DNA of 59,887 nucleotides from Eubacterium_B sp034180045 (GTDB lineage: Bacteria > Bacillota > Clostridia > Peptostreptococcales > Anaerovoracaceae). Location of the stretch: positions 1 through 59,887 of the forward strand of contig JAXFOY010000022.1 in NCBI GenBank assembly GCA_034180045.1, read 5' to 3'. This document shows, piece by piece, positions 32,581-41,437 of the stretch. Numbering within the stretch: the stretch's first letter is position 1; each line of letters opens with the position of its first letter. The notes under the pieces are model-generated. The model worked only from the letters and a program-made list of their open reading frames with translations. It did not search any database and was not told where the DNA came from. Both the position numbers and the translations under genes were made by a program.

Positions 32581-35469
32581 TTATGGAGTTTTTTCCTTGC
32601 CTGCATCCGTATTATCTTCCGGATTTTCCTTTTCATCTTCCTTCTTCGGTTCTTCCTTAGGTTTTACCCAAGTTTCATCAGGACTTATAGGGTATTTTTC
32701 AGGGTTAGAATTGTGTATATGACAGTAATACTTCGGCTCTTCCTCATCGGAGTATATATCTATCACTTTCTTTTTGGTATGTTTACAGTCAGGAGTTGCA
32801 AGATATCCGCTCTCCTCACATATGAGAACTTCCTTGCTCTTTATATCGCTGAGGCTCTTTACGCCGCTTTGCGTTCCGCTAATGAAATATTCACCATTAT
32901 AGCTGATTACATTAGACGGTGCCGCTGCTCTTGAACCGCCATATGCATTCTCAATATTTCTCATGATATTTCCCCACATATATGTGGCGATTATACTGTG
33001 CTCTGAAAGTGAGATTCCGTAATCGTTACCTATCCATAATGAAGCGGTGTAGTTAGGTGTAAACCCGTTAAACCAGTCATCAAAGAAATCGTTTGTCGTA
33101 CCGGTTTTTCCGCCGACAAAGACACCCGGAATTTGTGCGTAGTTTGCTGCGGCGCTGTTTACAACACCACTTAACATATCTGCCATAATCCATGCAACGC
33201 CGGGATCCAATACCTCGTGAGATTTTGCTTTGTTCTCAAGCAGTACCTTACCTTGGTTGTCGAGCACTTTAGTGTATGAACGGGTGTCATATCTTACCCC
33301 GTTGTTCGGAAAAACGGTGTAAGCGCTTGCCATTTCAAGCGTTGTAGTGCCGCGTGTCATTCCGCCCAGAGCTAAAGCTGCGGCATTGCGGTCGTTTGCA
33401 TCACCTTCTTCAACAAGTGTCGTTATACCGAACTTCTTCAGCATATTTAGCGAGTAATCAACGCCTACCTGCATCCAAACCTTTACTGCGCAGGTGTTCA
33501 AAGAATCTCTTATGGCTGTTCTCATGGTATGAGGTCCGCTGTAGGTTCTTGAAAAGTTATAAGGCCAAACCTGTCCGTTTATAACGGTTTTTTCATCTAC
33601 AACTATAGAGCCTGCTGTCAGGTAGTCACCATATAGCTTAGTGCCTTGCTTGTCTATGCCGAAGTCTGTAAATTTATGCTTATTGCCTACTGCTGCTTCC
33701 TCTGCACTCTGTTGAAGGGCAGGGGCGTATACACCGAGAGGCTTAATCGAGGAACCCGGCTGACGAGGGGTGTCTACAGCTCTATTAAGTATCTTACGAC
33801 CTGAAGTATTTCTTCCTCCTACCATGGCTTTTATATTACCTGTAGAGTTTTCTATAATTGTCATTGCAGCCTGCGGCTGTATAGTACGAGGTTTTAGAGA
33901 GTATGACGAAGGAGGTATTGTTACACTGCCGTCTTCGTTCATAACCATGAAGCCTTTATTTTCTTTCGCTTTTAGGAAATCAGCGGATATAATCAGGTTG
34001 TTTTCTTTATCTATCGTCTTGAATTCCTGTGGTATGTTTATAAATCCACCTTGGATAGAATATAGAATACCCGATTCATCAAAACTGTACATATTCTTAA
34101 ATTCCAAGCTGTAATCGGTCTTTCCCTGAACTTCGGTTGTGTAGATATTTAGGTCCTTACCGTAATATATCAGCATGGAGCCGTCTTTACGAATTTCGGC
34201 ATTTCCGGCAGGTAATATGAAATTTCCGTCTGCATCGAAGTAATTATCATATGCATATAAAAGCACCTGACCGGTTCTGCTGATTATATTTCCATTGGAA
34301 TCATAGTTAGGTGATACGCCGGGGTAATTTTTAGGGTTGGCAAACTGTTCAAGAACCGTTTGCTGTGCCTGTGAATCCATGGTTGAATAAATCTTTAATC
34401 CGCCATTGTAGACCGCATTCCAAGCTGTGTCATAATCCCAATCTTTTTCTTTTTGAAGATTTTCGATAACCTCGCGTATTATATAATCTGCGAAATATGC
34501 CGACTTGGTATTATATTTGTTATAGTCGGGCGCGAGCATGTCCTTGAGAGAAGTATTTATCGCTTCCTTATACTCGGCTTCGTTAATATACCCTTGCTCT
34601 TTCATAAGCTTTAGACAAATCTCACGACGAGATTTACTTATATCATTGAAGATGAATACGCCGTCAGATGTCTCGGAGAGCAGTACATCCTTGTACTCGG
34701 CTGCGGTTCCGCCTTCTATAAATTGAACCAGCTCATACTTACTGGGTGACTGAGGCAGTGCAGCCAAAGCAGCTGATTGAGCAATTGTAAGTTCGCCCAC
34801 ATTTTTCGAAAAATAGGCTTTGGAAGCCGTTTGAACTCCATATGAACTATAGCCTAAATATATGTAGTTAAGATAAGCTTGCAAAATTTCGTCCTTGGAA
34901 AGGTATTTTTCAAGCTGAACAGCGTAATATGCTTCTAACACTTTACGGCTTATAGTTCTATCAAACTGCTGATCCGGAAGATATAAATTTCGGGCAAGCT
35001 GCTGAGTAATAGTGCTTGTACCGCTTATCTTACCTCCGGAAAAAATCGAGTCCTTAATAGCACCGAACATTCTTATTATATTGAATCCATGATGCGTGCG
35101 GAACGATTTATCCTCGAGAGCGATAAAGGCGTTCTTTAGATGTTCAGGCATTTCTTTAATATTTACGGTATCACGATTACTGCTTGCAAACACTGTATCA
35201 AGCTCATTTTCTTTATCGTCGTATATCTTCGTGCTTTCGGAAAGCAAGGCGTTAATATTCGCAGGTTCAATCTTAGGAGCCTTAGAAATTATCGAATATA
35301 CGTATCCAAATACTGCAATTATAGCAACCAAAAAGATAAGTAACATTGCAATGATAATTTTCTTTAGCTTTGGATGTTTCTTCTTTTTGGAATTTCGTCT
35401 ATGCTGTTTGACAGCTACCGTAGCATCAGAGGCTAAAGCAGCGGAGTCAGCTTTGTTTTTTGAATGCAT
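32581..35469 (-). CDS. Class A penicillin-binding protein (bifunctional PBP1A)
   Basis: This 962-residue peptidoglycan synthase has a lysine-rich cytoplasmic tail and one membrane span (about 36-60). A family 51 glycosyltransferase domain follows, with EDKSFRTHHGFN and GTSTITQQLARNLYL. The transpeptidase domain has the active serine in PGSSIKPL (about 573), an SLN motif (about 655) and KTGTTNDFFD (about 788). The C-terminus has paired cysteines, then an acidic Pro/Glu/Lys tail of about 40 residues. The start is set at the ATG giving MHSKNKADS; AAGGAAA is a little distant, and a longer reading to 35514 is possible. It is transcribed alone, divergent from the ComEC-like gene. Confidence 0.95.
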   Translation of the reverse strand: MHSKNKADSAALASDATVAVKQHRRNSKKKKHPKLKKIIIAMLLIFLVAIIAVFGYVYSIISKAPKIEPANINALLSESTKIYDDKENELDTVFASSNRDTVNIKEMPEHLKNAFIALEDKSFRTHHGFNIIRMFGAIKDSIFSGGKISGTSTITQQLARNLYLPDQQFDRTISRKVLEAYYAVQLEKYLSKDEILQAYLNYIYLGYSSYGVQTASKAYFSKNVGELTIAQSAALAALPQSPSKYELVQFIEGGTAAEYKDVLLSETSDGVFIFNDISKSRREICLKLMKEQGYINEAEYKEAINTSLKDMLAPDYNKYNTKSAYFADYIIREVIENLQKEKDWDYDTAWNAVYNGGLKIYSTMDSQAQQTVLEQFANPKNYPGVSPNYDSNGNIISRTGQVLLYAYDNYFDADGNFILPAGNAEIRKDGSMLIYYGKDLNIYTTEVQGKTDYSLEFKNMYSFDESGILYSIQGGFINIPQEFKTIDKENNLIISADFLKAKENKGFMVMNEDGSVTIPPSSYSLKPRTIQPQAAMTIIENSTGNIKAMVGGRNTSGRKILNRAVDTPRQPGSSIKPLGVYAPALQQSAEEAAVGNKHKFTDFGIDKQGTKLYGDYLTAGSIVVDEKTVINGQVWPYNFSRTYSGPHTMRTAIRDSLNTCAVKVWMQVGVDYSLNMLKKFGITTLVEEGDANDRNAAALALGGMTRGTTTLEMASAYTVFPNNGVRYDTRSYTKVLDNQGKVLLENKAKSHEVLDPGVAWIMADMLSGVVNSAAANYAQIPGVFVGGKTGTTNDFFDDWFNGFTPNYTASLWIGNDYGISLSEHSIIATYMWGNIMRNIENAYGGSRAAAPSNVISYNGEYFISGTQSGVKSLSDIKSKEVLICEESGYLATPDCKHTKKKVIDIYSDEEEPKYYCHIHNSNPEKYPISPDETWVKPKEEPKKEDEKENPEDNTDAGKEKTP

Positions 35470-35639
35470 TTTGCAGAAGTTTCCTTTCTGTAAATATATA
35501 ACTATTTGGCTCAATTATAACATAATGAGCATATAAAGTATAGTATTTTAGTTTGTTTAATCACTATAGTATTGTGTACTTGCCGGTCTTTGGGGAAGCT
35601 GATATATTTTCTAAGATGAGGTATAGAGGAGAAGTGCAG

Positions 35640-37139
35640 ATGAGGCGAAAATTATCATTTGCTGTTTTCAACATATTAATCGGCTTGGTGATAATGTATC
35701 AAAGTTTTGATTTCGGTATAACTAATACGCTGATTTACTTTATAATAATTATATTAATATATCACTTTTTCTTTGAAATTAATATAAAATACGTTTTATT
35801 CATCATCTTTGGATGCGCACTTATGATGAACGGCATATTGATGCACTTTCGTGACGAGACGATGCCGTTTGTGGGCAGCTACGCAATTTGCAGAGGATAT
35901 GTCACATCGGAATCCGTAAATGTTTTCGGAGAAAGCTGTTTCGATTGCAATCTTGATGAAATATCTTTTCAAGGCAAAATATATAATGAAAATAATTATA
36001 GAATAAGCGTTTACTGCAAATCGGATGTAAAAAATTCAGTAATCGGAAAAAGAGTGGAATTCCGATGTAAAATTAATATACCGAAAAGGGACGGCGCAAA
36101 ATCGGATTACAGAAATTATCTATACGGTAAAGATATTTCATATGTAGCAAACACACGGTCGGTTAAAGTTCTGCGAGCAAATGACGACTTAAGAGGGGTG
36201 GTATTCAACTTCTTAAACAGAATAATTGAAAAAAGAAATTCATTCTTATCATATTTAGACTATGAGGATAGAGGTCTTTTTGCAGGTGTAATGCTTGGCG
36301 AAAAATCCATTTTGGATAAAGATGTATATGAGGAGTTTAGAAGCACGGGAACCGCACATGTTTTGGCGGTAAGCGGGCTTCATCTGGGAATAATTTATTC
36401 AATATATACGGCATTGAGGGAGAAATGCAAATATAAAAAGGTGGCAGACTTATTACTGTGTTTTTTCCTGCTGTTATATTCTTTTTTGAGCCTGTTCAGT
36501 ATTTCAATTATGAGAGCCGTATTTGTTATCATGATAAAGCTGACGGCAGATATGTGTAAAAAGAAGTTTGATCTTTTGAGCGCTGTTTCCTTTGCATTTC
36601 TTGTATTTATTATAAAAAATCCGTACAGGATATTTGATATGGGAATGCAGCTTTCATTTTTGTCGCTGCTTATAATAATCTTTGTAAATCCACACATCAA
36701 AAGACTTAGAATCGGGAACTTTTTAGAAGTTTTCATTCTTCCTGTAGGAATTTCCGTATATAGTGCTGCATATTTTGGAAAGATAAGTTGTATATCCGTG
36801 TTTGCGAATTTGCCGGTAATTTTTTTAGTATCCTTATATGTTCCTATAGGGCTTATTTGTTTTTTTATCTATTTTATTTTCGGATATTTTACATATACAT
36901 TGGAATTTGTCGAAAGTTTTCTAGGCAGAGCTATTGTAAATGTAAATCATAGTTTATATTTGATACAAAACGGCAGCTTGGAAATTAATTTAGAAAACAA
37001 AAAGATTGCGGTGCTATTTTATCTAAGTCTTTTTTTCTTAAGCTCAGAGTATTTTTATATACATGTTGTAAGCCGCTTTGAAATAAAAAAGTGTATAGGA
37101 TTTGTACTGGCAGCAGTTTCTCTTTTTTTACTGACTTAA
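35640..37139 (+). CDS. comEC: ComEC/Rec2-type DNA channel protein, competence domain only
   Basis: This 499-residue membrane protein has an N-terminal membrane pair, then a soluble OB-like part (about 80-190). The ComEC competence domain follows, with LFAGVMLGEKSIL and the diagnostic GTAHVLAVSGLHLGIIYS (about 237-254), then six or more membrane spans. ComEC carries imported single-stranded DNA across the membrane. Most ComEC end in a metallo-beta-lactamase-like nuclease domain of about 250 residues, and this protein stops before it. GAGGAG sets ATG 35640. No other competence gene is nearby. Its role in uptake is plausible but untested. Confidence 0.82.
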   Translation: MRRKLSFAVFNILIGLVIMYQSFDFGITNTLIYFIIIILIYHFFFEINIKYVLFIIFGCALMMNGILMHFRDETMPFVGSYAICRGYVTSESVNVFGESCFDCNLDEISFQGKIYNENNYRISVYCKSDVKNSVIGKRVEFRCKINIPKRDGAKSDYRNYLYGKDISYVANTRSVKVLRANDDLRGVVFNFLNRIIEKRNSFLSYLDYEDRGLFAGVMLGEKSILDKDVYEEFRSTGTAHVLAVSGLHLGIIYSIYTALREKCKYKKVADLLLCFFLLLYSFLSLFSISIMRAVFVIMIKLTADMCKKKFDLLSAVSFAFLVFIIKNPYRIFDMGMQLSFLSLLIIIFVNPHIKRLRIGNFLEVFILPVGISVYSAAYFGKISCISVFANLPVIFLVSLYVPIGLICFFIYFIFGYFTYTLEFVESFLGRAIVNVNHSLYLIQNGSLEINLENKKIAVLFYLSLFFLSSEYFYIHVVSRFEIKKCIGFVLAAVSLFLLT

Positions 37140-37231
37140 TATGTTGAAATGCGACAGAGTATGGACAATATACGCATATAAGGGCATAATATAAAATATA
37201 ATAAATTTTGTATGTTTTGTTTGAGGGACTT

Positions 37232-39079
37232 ATGGAAAAATTCGACAGCAAGGCTATAGAAATCTTAATGAACAGTATGAATCAAGGGCTTGTATATATA
37301 GATTGCAATCAACAGGTGCGTATTTGCAACCGCTCCGCCAAGTTGTTTACCGGAATAAGCATAGATTCATCTTCGTCACATCCTTCAGGAGTAATTGAAC
37401 CGGGGGATATAGTTATTATTGCGGATAACCAAATGGGTGTGGACGACGGAGGGCTTTGTCTTGAAGATTTGGAACTCATAGGAATTAAAGGCAAAAAAAT
37501 CAATGCGGGAGATATAATTCTTGCAATAGGAGTATATAAAACGGATGGAGCAAAGGCACACGTAAAATATACCAAGAATCCGCATTTAGATGTTCCATTT
37601 GAACTTAAACTTAGGTATTTGGGTTTCGATATTGAAACCATGGTTGATTTGCGAAGAAGAATCACCATGATAAGAGTTGATAAAGAAACGTTTCCTATAG
37701 AATATTTCTCGACTGTCGGAAATATAGTTGTCATAGACGGAAAAAGCGGCAAAATAAAATTTTATCAAGCAAAGGGATATTCAGTAAGGCGTGAGGATAT
37801 TCACAGCTTGTTAAACGGAGCGCCTTTTGCAGCAAAATCGGATGCTGTGACTGAGCCTGATGTAACGGGCACAAATTTCCTCGGCTTATTTAATAAATCA
37901 GAACTTACCGATAAGATTTTGGAAGTTCTGAGCGGTAAGGAAAAGTTGGTTTCAAATAAACTTTATGAGATAAACCAAAGACCGTTTATATGCAATATTA
38001 TTCCATGGAAAAATGATGATTTGGACTCAGGCAATGGTGCTTTTTTGGTTATTCAGGATGCGGGCAGGCTCGAAACCGTACTTCAGGACAGAAATGAAGT
38101 ATTGAGACAACTTGAGGAAAGCGATAAGAAAAGAGAGAAAGGTATCCTAAAATATCCGCCAAATGCTTTTCAAAATTTCATCGGTCTGAGCAGTAAATCT
38201 AAAGAAGTTAAATATATGGCGTATAAGGCTTCTCAGAATAAATTTAATGTAATAATTATGGGAGACAGCGGTACGGGAAAGTCAAAGCTTGCCAGGGAGA
38301 TTCACAAGCTCGGTAATCCGGATGCACCATTTGTTGAGGTTAATTGTAATGCCATAGCACATGGACTGTTTGAAAGCGAGCTTTTCGGTTATGTAGGAGG
38401 AGCTTTTACAGGGGCTAAGGCTGAAGGCAAGATAGGTTTTTTTGAAGCTGCGAACAAAGGCACGATTTTTCTTGACGAAATAGGGGACATACCACTTGAT
38501 ATTCAGGTTAAACTTTTGCATGTCTTGCAGAATAAGATGATTTACAGGGTAGGCTCATCAGTGCCGATAAATGTCGATGTGAGAGTTATTGCGGCTACGA
38601 ACTGCAACCTCGAGGAACAGGTGGCAGAGGGAAAATTCAGACAGGATTTGTTTTATAGAATTAATGTTTTTCCCATAATAATTCCTCCTCTAAAGGAGAG
38701 AAAAGAAGATCTTTATCCGTTGATTAAAGAAATTTTAGAAGATGTTTGTAAAAGGTACGGATTGGGAGAAAAAACACTGTCAGGCGGTGCAATGGAAAAG
38801 CTTTTGATGTATAACTGGCCGGGGAATGTAAGAGAACTTGAAAATTGTATAGAAAGAGCGGTGACTATATGTGAATCCGACATAATTTACTCTGAGCATT
38901 TGAAACTTGGAAATCAGGAAATTGTAAAACCGTTAAAACAAAGGCTGGAAATGGAAGAAAAGTTAATTATAGAAAATGTACTGTCAAAGCATAGCGGTAA
39001 CAAGCTTGAAGCAATGAAGGAACTTGATGTTTCGAGATCTGTGTTTTACTCAAAGTTAAAAAAATATAAGCTTTTGTAA
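37232..39079 (+). CDS. Sigma-54-dependent enhancer-binding transcriptional activator
   Basis: This 615-residue regulator activates RNA polymerase carrying sigma-54. The N-terminus has a PAS-like start (NSMNQGLVYIDCNQQVRICN, about 14-33), then an unusual 200-residue region with several GDI phrases, and a second PAS-like part near 225-285. The AAA+ domain (about 310-545) has Walker A GDSGTGKS (344-351), the sigma-54 contact loop GAFTGA (390-395) and Walker B FLDEIGD (413-419). A Fis-type helix-turn-helix (KLEAMKELDVSRSVFYSKLK) ends the protein. ATG 37232 has GAGGGA upstream. A sigma-54 promoter lies 1.1 kb downstream before spmA, its probable target. The signal sensed is unknown. Confidence 0.93.
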   Translation: MEKFDSKAIEILMNSMNQGLVYIDCNQQVRICNRSAKLFTGISIDSSSSHPSGVIEPGDIVIIADNQMGVDDGGLCLEDLELIGIKGKKINAGDIILAIGVYKTDGAKAHVKYTKNPHLDVPFELKLRYLGFDIETMVDLRRRITMIRVDKETFPIEYFSTVGNIVVIDGKSGKIKFYQAKGYSVRREDIHSLLNGAPFAAKSDAVTEPDVTGTNFLGLFNKSELTDKILEVLSGKEKLVSNKLYEINQRPFICNIIPWKNDDLDSGNGAFLVIQDAGRLETVLQDRNEVLRQLEESDKKREKGILKYPPNAFQNFIGLSSKSKEVKYMAYKASQNKFNVIIMGDSGTGKSKLAREIHKLGNPDAPFVEVNCNAIAHGLFESELFGYVGGAFTGAKAEGKIGFFEAANKGTIFLDEIGDIPLDIQVKLLHVLQNKMIYRVGSSVPINVDVRVIAATNCNLEEQVAEGKFRQDLFYRINVFPIIIPPLKERKEDLYPLIKEILEDVCKRYGLGEKTLSGGAMEKLLMYNWPGNVRELENCIERAVTICESDIIYSEHLKLGNQEIVKPLKQRLEMEEKLIIENVLSKHSGNKLEAMKELDVSRSVFYSKLKKYKLL

Positions 39080-39091
39080 GGAGGTAAATAT

Positions 39092-39271
39092 ATGTCTACG
39101 ATGAAAATAATTATAGGTCTAATCATAATACTTGCTTCTTTTATTTTCCTTATAAAAAATCATGATAAGAGTCTGATTGATAAAATGATGGACAAAGCTA
39201 ACCGCAACATGAAGCAAAAAGAAAAAGAGCTTGATGATGCTGAAAACGACGCTTCAAATGACAAGCTCTAA
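39092..39271 (+). CDS. Small single-span membrane protein (59 residues)
   Basis: ATG 39092 follows a perfect AAGGAGGT ribosome site twelve bases after the activator stop. The protein has a hydrophobic span at about residues 5-21 (IIIGLIIILASFIFLI), then a charged helical tail rich in Lys, Asp and Glu, predicted to lie in the cytoplasm. No family is recognised. Its strong ribosome site and co-direction with the activator suggest a co-expressed accessory protein, but its function is unknown. Confidence 0.7.
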   Translation: MSTMKIIIGLIIILASFIFLIKNHDKSLIDKMMDKANRNMKQKEKELDDAENDASNDKL

Positions 39272-39288
39272 TCTATACAATATATGAC

Positions 39289-39313
39289 ATAAGGCTGTGT
39301 TATTCAGCCTTAT
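39289..39313. terminator. Terminator between convergent genes
   Basis: ATAAGGCTG (39289-39297) pairs with CAGCCTTAT (39305-39313) around a 7-base loop. It lies between the small membrane protein gene on the + strand and the convergent - strand gene, whose stop codon it touches. It probably serves both directions, though T runs are short. Confidence 0.55.
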
Positions 39314-39912
39314 TAGTGGTTGCTCAGCAAGATAACGAAAACCTTGATAGGTGTCGCATATTGCATGAAGGTTAAAACCGCAAGTACTCCGTATACCCAT
39401 GAGGCGAGTTTCCAGACGGGCTCATGACCGGGAAGTATCTTGAACTGCTTTTCAACCGTTATGCTTTCATCTGAAATAAGCTTCTTGAACAGATTATTTG
39501 TGAGAACGGCATCTACAAAACCGAAGCGGTAAAACGGTATCTTCAGCAATTCTGATGACATATCACTTTTACTTTTATAGAAATATATGCCTTTTTTGTT
39601 CATTAGAACGTAGTTTGATTCCGAAAAAGAGAGCCTCTTTGTTTTACGAGTCAACCTGTTTTGATATGAAATCGTATTATCATCGTATTCTATTATAAAT
39701 TTGCGGTGTAAAGAGAATAAAAATAGTAAAGCAAAGATGATTACAACATAAGACACGATAGTTAACGGAATATTAAAAGCCTGAGAATATTTCTCGATTT
39801 TGAAAAATATCAGTTCTAAAATAATGCCGAGTCTAAGCAAAACAAAGCCCAGACAAAGCGCCAGAAAAACTTGTCTGAATATTGATGTTGATCTATATAC
39901 AATTCTGTTCAT
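39313..39912 (-). CDS. Membrane protein of unknown function (PH-like middle domain)
   Basis: This 199-residue protein has two N-terminal membrane spans (about 13-35 and 48-68), a soluble middle part, and a third span near the C-terminus (about 172-192). The middle section (KFIIEYDDNTISYQNRLTRK and following) has the alternating strands seen in bacterial PH-like membrane proteins, but no family can be named with confidence. It is convergent with the small membrane protein gene and divergent from the sigma-54 promoter of spmA. Confidence 0.65.
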   Translation of the reverse strand: MNRIVYRSTSIFRQVFLALCLGFVLLRLGIILELIFFKIEKYSQAFNIPLTIVSYVVIIFALLFLFSLHRKFIIEYDDNTISYQNRLTRKTKRLSFSESNYVLMNKKGIYFYKSKSDMSSELLKIPFYRFGFVDAVLTNNLFKKLISDESITVEKQFKILPGHEPVWKLASWVYGVLAVLTFMQYATPIKVFVILLSNH

Positions 39913-40149
39913 GATGTATATCTCCTAAATTCTGTACCAATAGGCTTAAAAAGCATGGCTATTGCCGTAATTTAGTTCTAATTAAACCAAACTTGGAATT
40001 TAAATACAAGTAATTTTAATATATTTTTCTTATAAAGATTTTTCCTAAAAATAGGACTGATAATCCTGAAAAAAACACAAAGTGAAAAATGTGTGATGAA
40101 TTAGTGAGTTGAAATGCCGATTTTGCAATGAATTTATATTTGCTTTTGT
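39913..40149. promoter_or_regulatory. AT-rich intergenic region upstream of the sigma-54 promoter
   Basis: This stretch separates the divergent - strand membrane protein gene from the spmA promoter. It is the right place and size for enhancer sites of the activator encoded upstream. The 10-mer GTTGAAATGC occurs at 40108-40117 and again at 37143-37152, just before the activator gene itself. No clear palindrome is visible and no gene is seen. Confidence 0.4.
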
Positions 40150-40165
40150 TGGCATAGCTTTTGCA
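40150..40165 (+). promoter_or_regulatory. Sigma-54 (-24/-12) promoter of spmA-spmB-ldcA
   Basis: TGGCATAGCTTTTGCA matches the sigma-54 consensus TGGCAY-N5-TTGCW in every defined position. The invariant GG (40151-40152) and GC (40163-40164) are exactly ten bases apart. It lies 45 bases upstream of the spmA start. Together with the enhancer-binding protein gene 1.1 kb upstream this strongly indicates sigma-54 control. Confidence 0.9.
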
Positions 40166-40209
40166 GTTATTAACTATAGTTTTATATTTTTAATAAGGAG
40201 GAAAAAACT

Positions 40210-40890
40210 ATGATGAACTACATCTGGGTTGGTTTCGTTACAATCGCAGTGATTGCCGGCGGAGCAACCGGAAAAATGGATGCCGTATTGAATAATCTTT
40301 TCGATTTTTCATCTACCGCAGTTGACATAGCTATAGGGCTTATCGGGATAATGGCTTTCTTCTGTGGACTTATGAAAGTTATGGAAGCGGCAGGTTTATG
40401 TGATAAGTTGGGTAAAGGCATATCGCCGTTGATGCGCTTGCTTTTCCCTGAAGTACCTGCCGACCATCCGGCTAATTCGGCTATGGCACTTTATTTTGCA
40501 GCGAATATTCTTGGAATAGGTAATGCGGCAACTCCGTTTGGACTTAAAGCCATGCAGGAACTACAGACCTTGAACAAGACAAAGAACATTGCAACGGATG
40601 CACAGTGCATGCTGCTTGCTATCGCTACAACTTCAATTACTTTAATACCTGTAACAGCTATAGGTCTTCGTGCAGGTATACAGGCAAAAGGTGCAGCTGA
40701 AATCATCGCACCCGTAATTATTGCAACTACTATTTCAACTATTACCGGTATATTCTTTACCATAGTTCTCGGCAAGGTAAAGAGATGGAACTATAATAAC
40801 ATCATCGAAAAAGAATTGGCAGCGGGTACGCTTGAAATTAATGAGAACTATATTGGAGACGATCCGATTATACTACCGGAAAGCAAATAG
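40210..40890 (+). CDS. spmA: SpmA-like nucleoside-recognition (Gate) domain membrane protein
   Basis: This 226-residue membrane protein has about five hydrophobic segments. The family signature is clear: FFCGLMKVMEAAGLCDKLGKG, PADHPANSAM and the highly conserved ILGIGNAATPFGLKAMQELQ (about 97-116). In B. subtilis SpmA works with SpmB in spore core dehydration next to the carboxypeptidase gene dacB. Related YjiG/YjiH proteins in enterobacteria sit beside a peptidase gene. Here it is under a sigma-54 promoter, with a strong AAGGAGG before ATG 40210. That control suggests a metabolic rather than sporulation role; no sporulation gene is otherwise seen here. Confidence 0.88.
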   Translation: MMNYIWVGFVTIAVIAGGATGKMDAVLNNLFDFSSTAVDIAIGLIGIMAFFCGLMKVMEAAGLCDKLGKGISPLMRLLFPEVPADHPANSAMALYFAANILGIGNAATPFGLKAMQELQTLNKTKNIATDAQCMLLAIATTSITLIPVTAIGLRAGIQAKGAAEIIAPVIIATTISTITGIFFTIVLGKVKRWNYNNIIEKELAAGTLEINENYIGDDPIILPESK

Positions 40891-40902
40891 GAGGATGTGA
40901 CC

Positions 40903-41436
40903 ATGACACACGTATTAGAATTAATATCAGTATGGGCTATTCCTATCGTGGTAGCTCTTGTAAGTTTATATGCAATTATAAAAAGAGTTCCGGTTTACTC
41001 CGTATTTACAGAGGGAGCAAAGGAGGGCTTTTCGACTGCGGTTATGATTATTCCTTATCTTGTAGCCATGCTTTGTGCAATCGGAATGTTCAGAGCGTCA
41101 GGTGCGATGGACTGGCTTGTTAATGCACTTAGTCCGGTTACAAACTTAATAGGAATGCCGGCAGAGGTATTACCTATGGGAATTATGAGATCTTTTTCAG
41201 GCGGCGGTGCTGAGGGTATGATGGTAGACCTTATTAAAGAATACGGCACGCAATCTCAGATAGGTAGAATTTCATCGGTAGCTCTCGGTTCAACAGAGAC
41301 GACTTTCTATGTTGTGGCTGTTTACTATGGAGCTATAGGTGTAACAAACGTTAGACATTCCATTGCTGCGGGTCTGCTTGGTGATATAGCTTCATTAATT
41401 GCGGCAACGGTACTTGTAAATATTATGTGGTTCTAA
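40903..41436 (+). CDS. spmB: SpmB-like nucleoside-recognition (Gate) domain membrane protein
   Basis: This 177-residue partner of SpmA has about four hydrophobic segments. Typical phrases are VFTEGAKEGFSTAVMIIPYL (about 32-51), PAEVLPMGIMRSFSGGGAEGMM (about 85-106) and ALGSTETTFYVVAVYYGAIG (about 125-144). AGGAGG at 40889-40894 fits ATG 40903; the GTG at 40897 is too close to it. It follows spmA by twelve bases and precedes an LD-carboxypeptidase gene by one base. The pair may form a small-molecule channel or transporter. Confidence 0.88.
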   Translation: MTHVLELISVWAIPIVVALVSLYAIIKRVPVYSVFTEGAKEGFSTAVMIIPYLVAMLCAIGMFRASGAMDWLVNALSPVTNLIGMPAEVLPMGIMRSFSGGGAEGMMVDLIKEYGTQSQIGRISSVALGSTETTFYVVAVYYGAIGVTNVRHSIAAGLLGDIASLIAATVLVNIMWF

Positions 41437-41437
41437 A

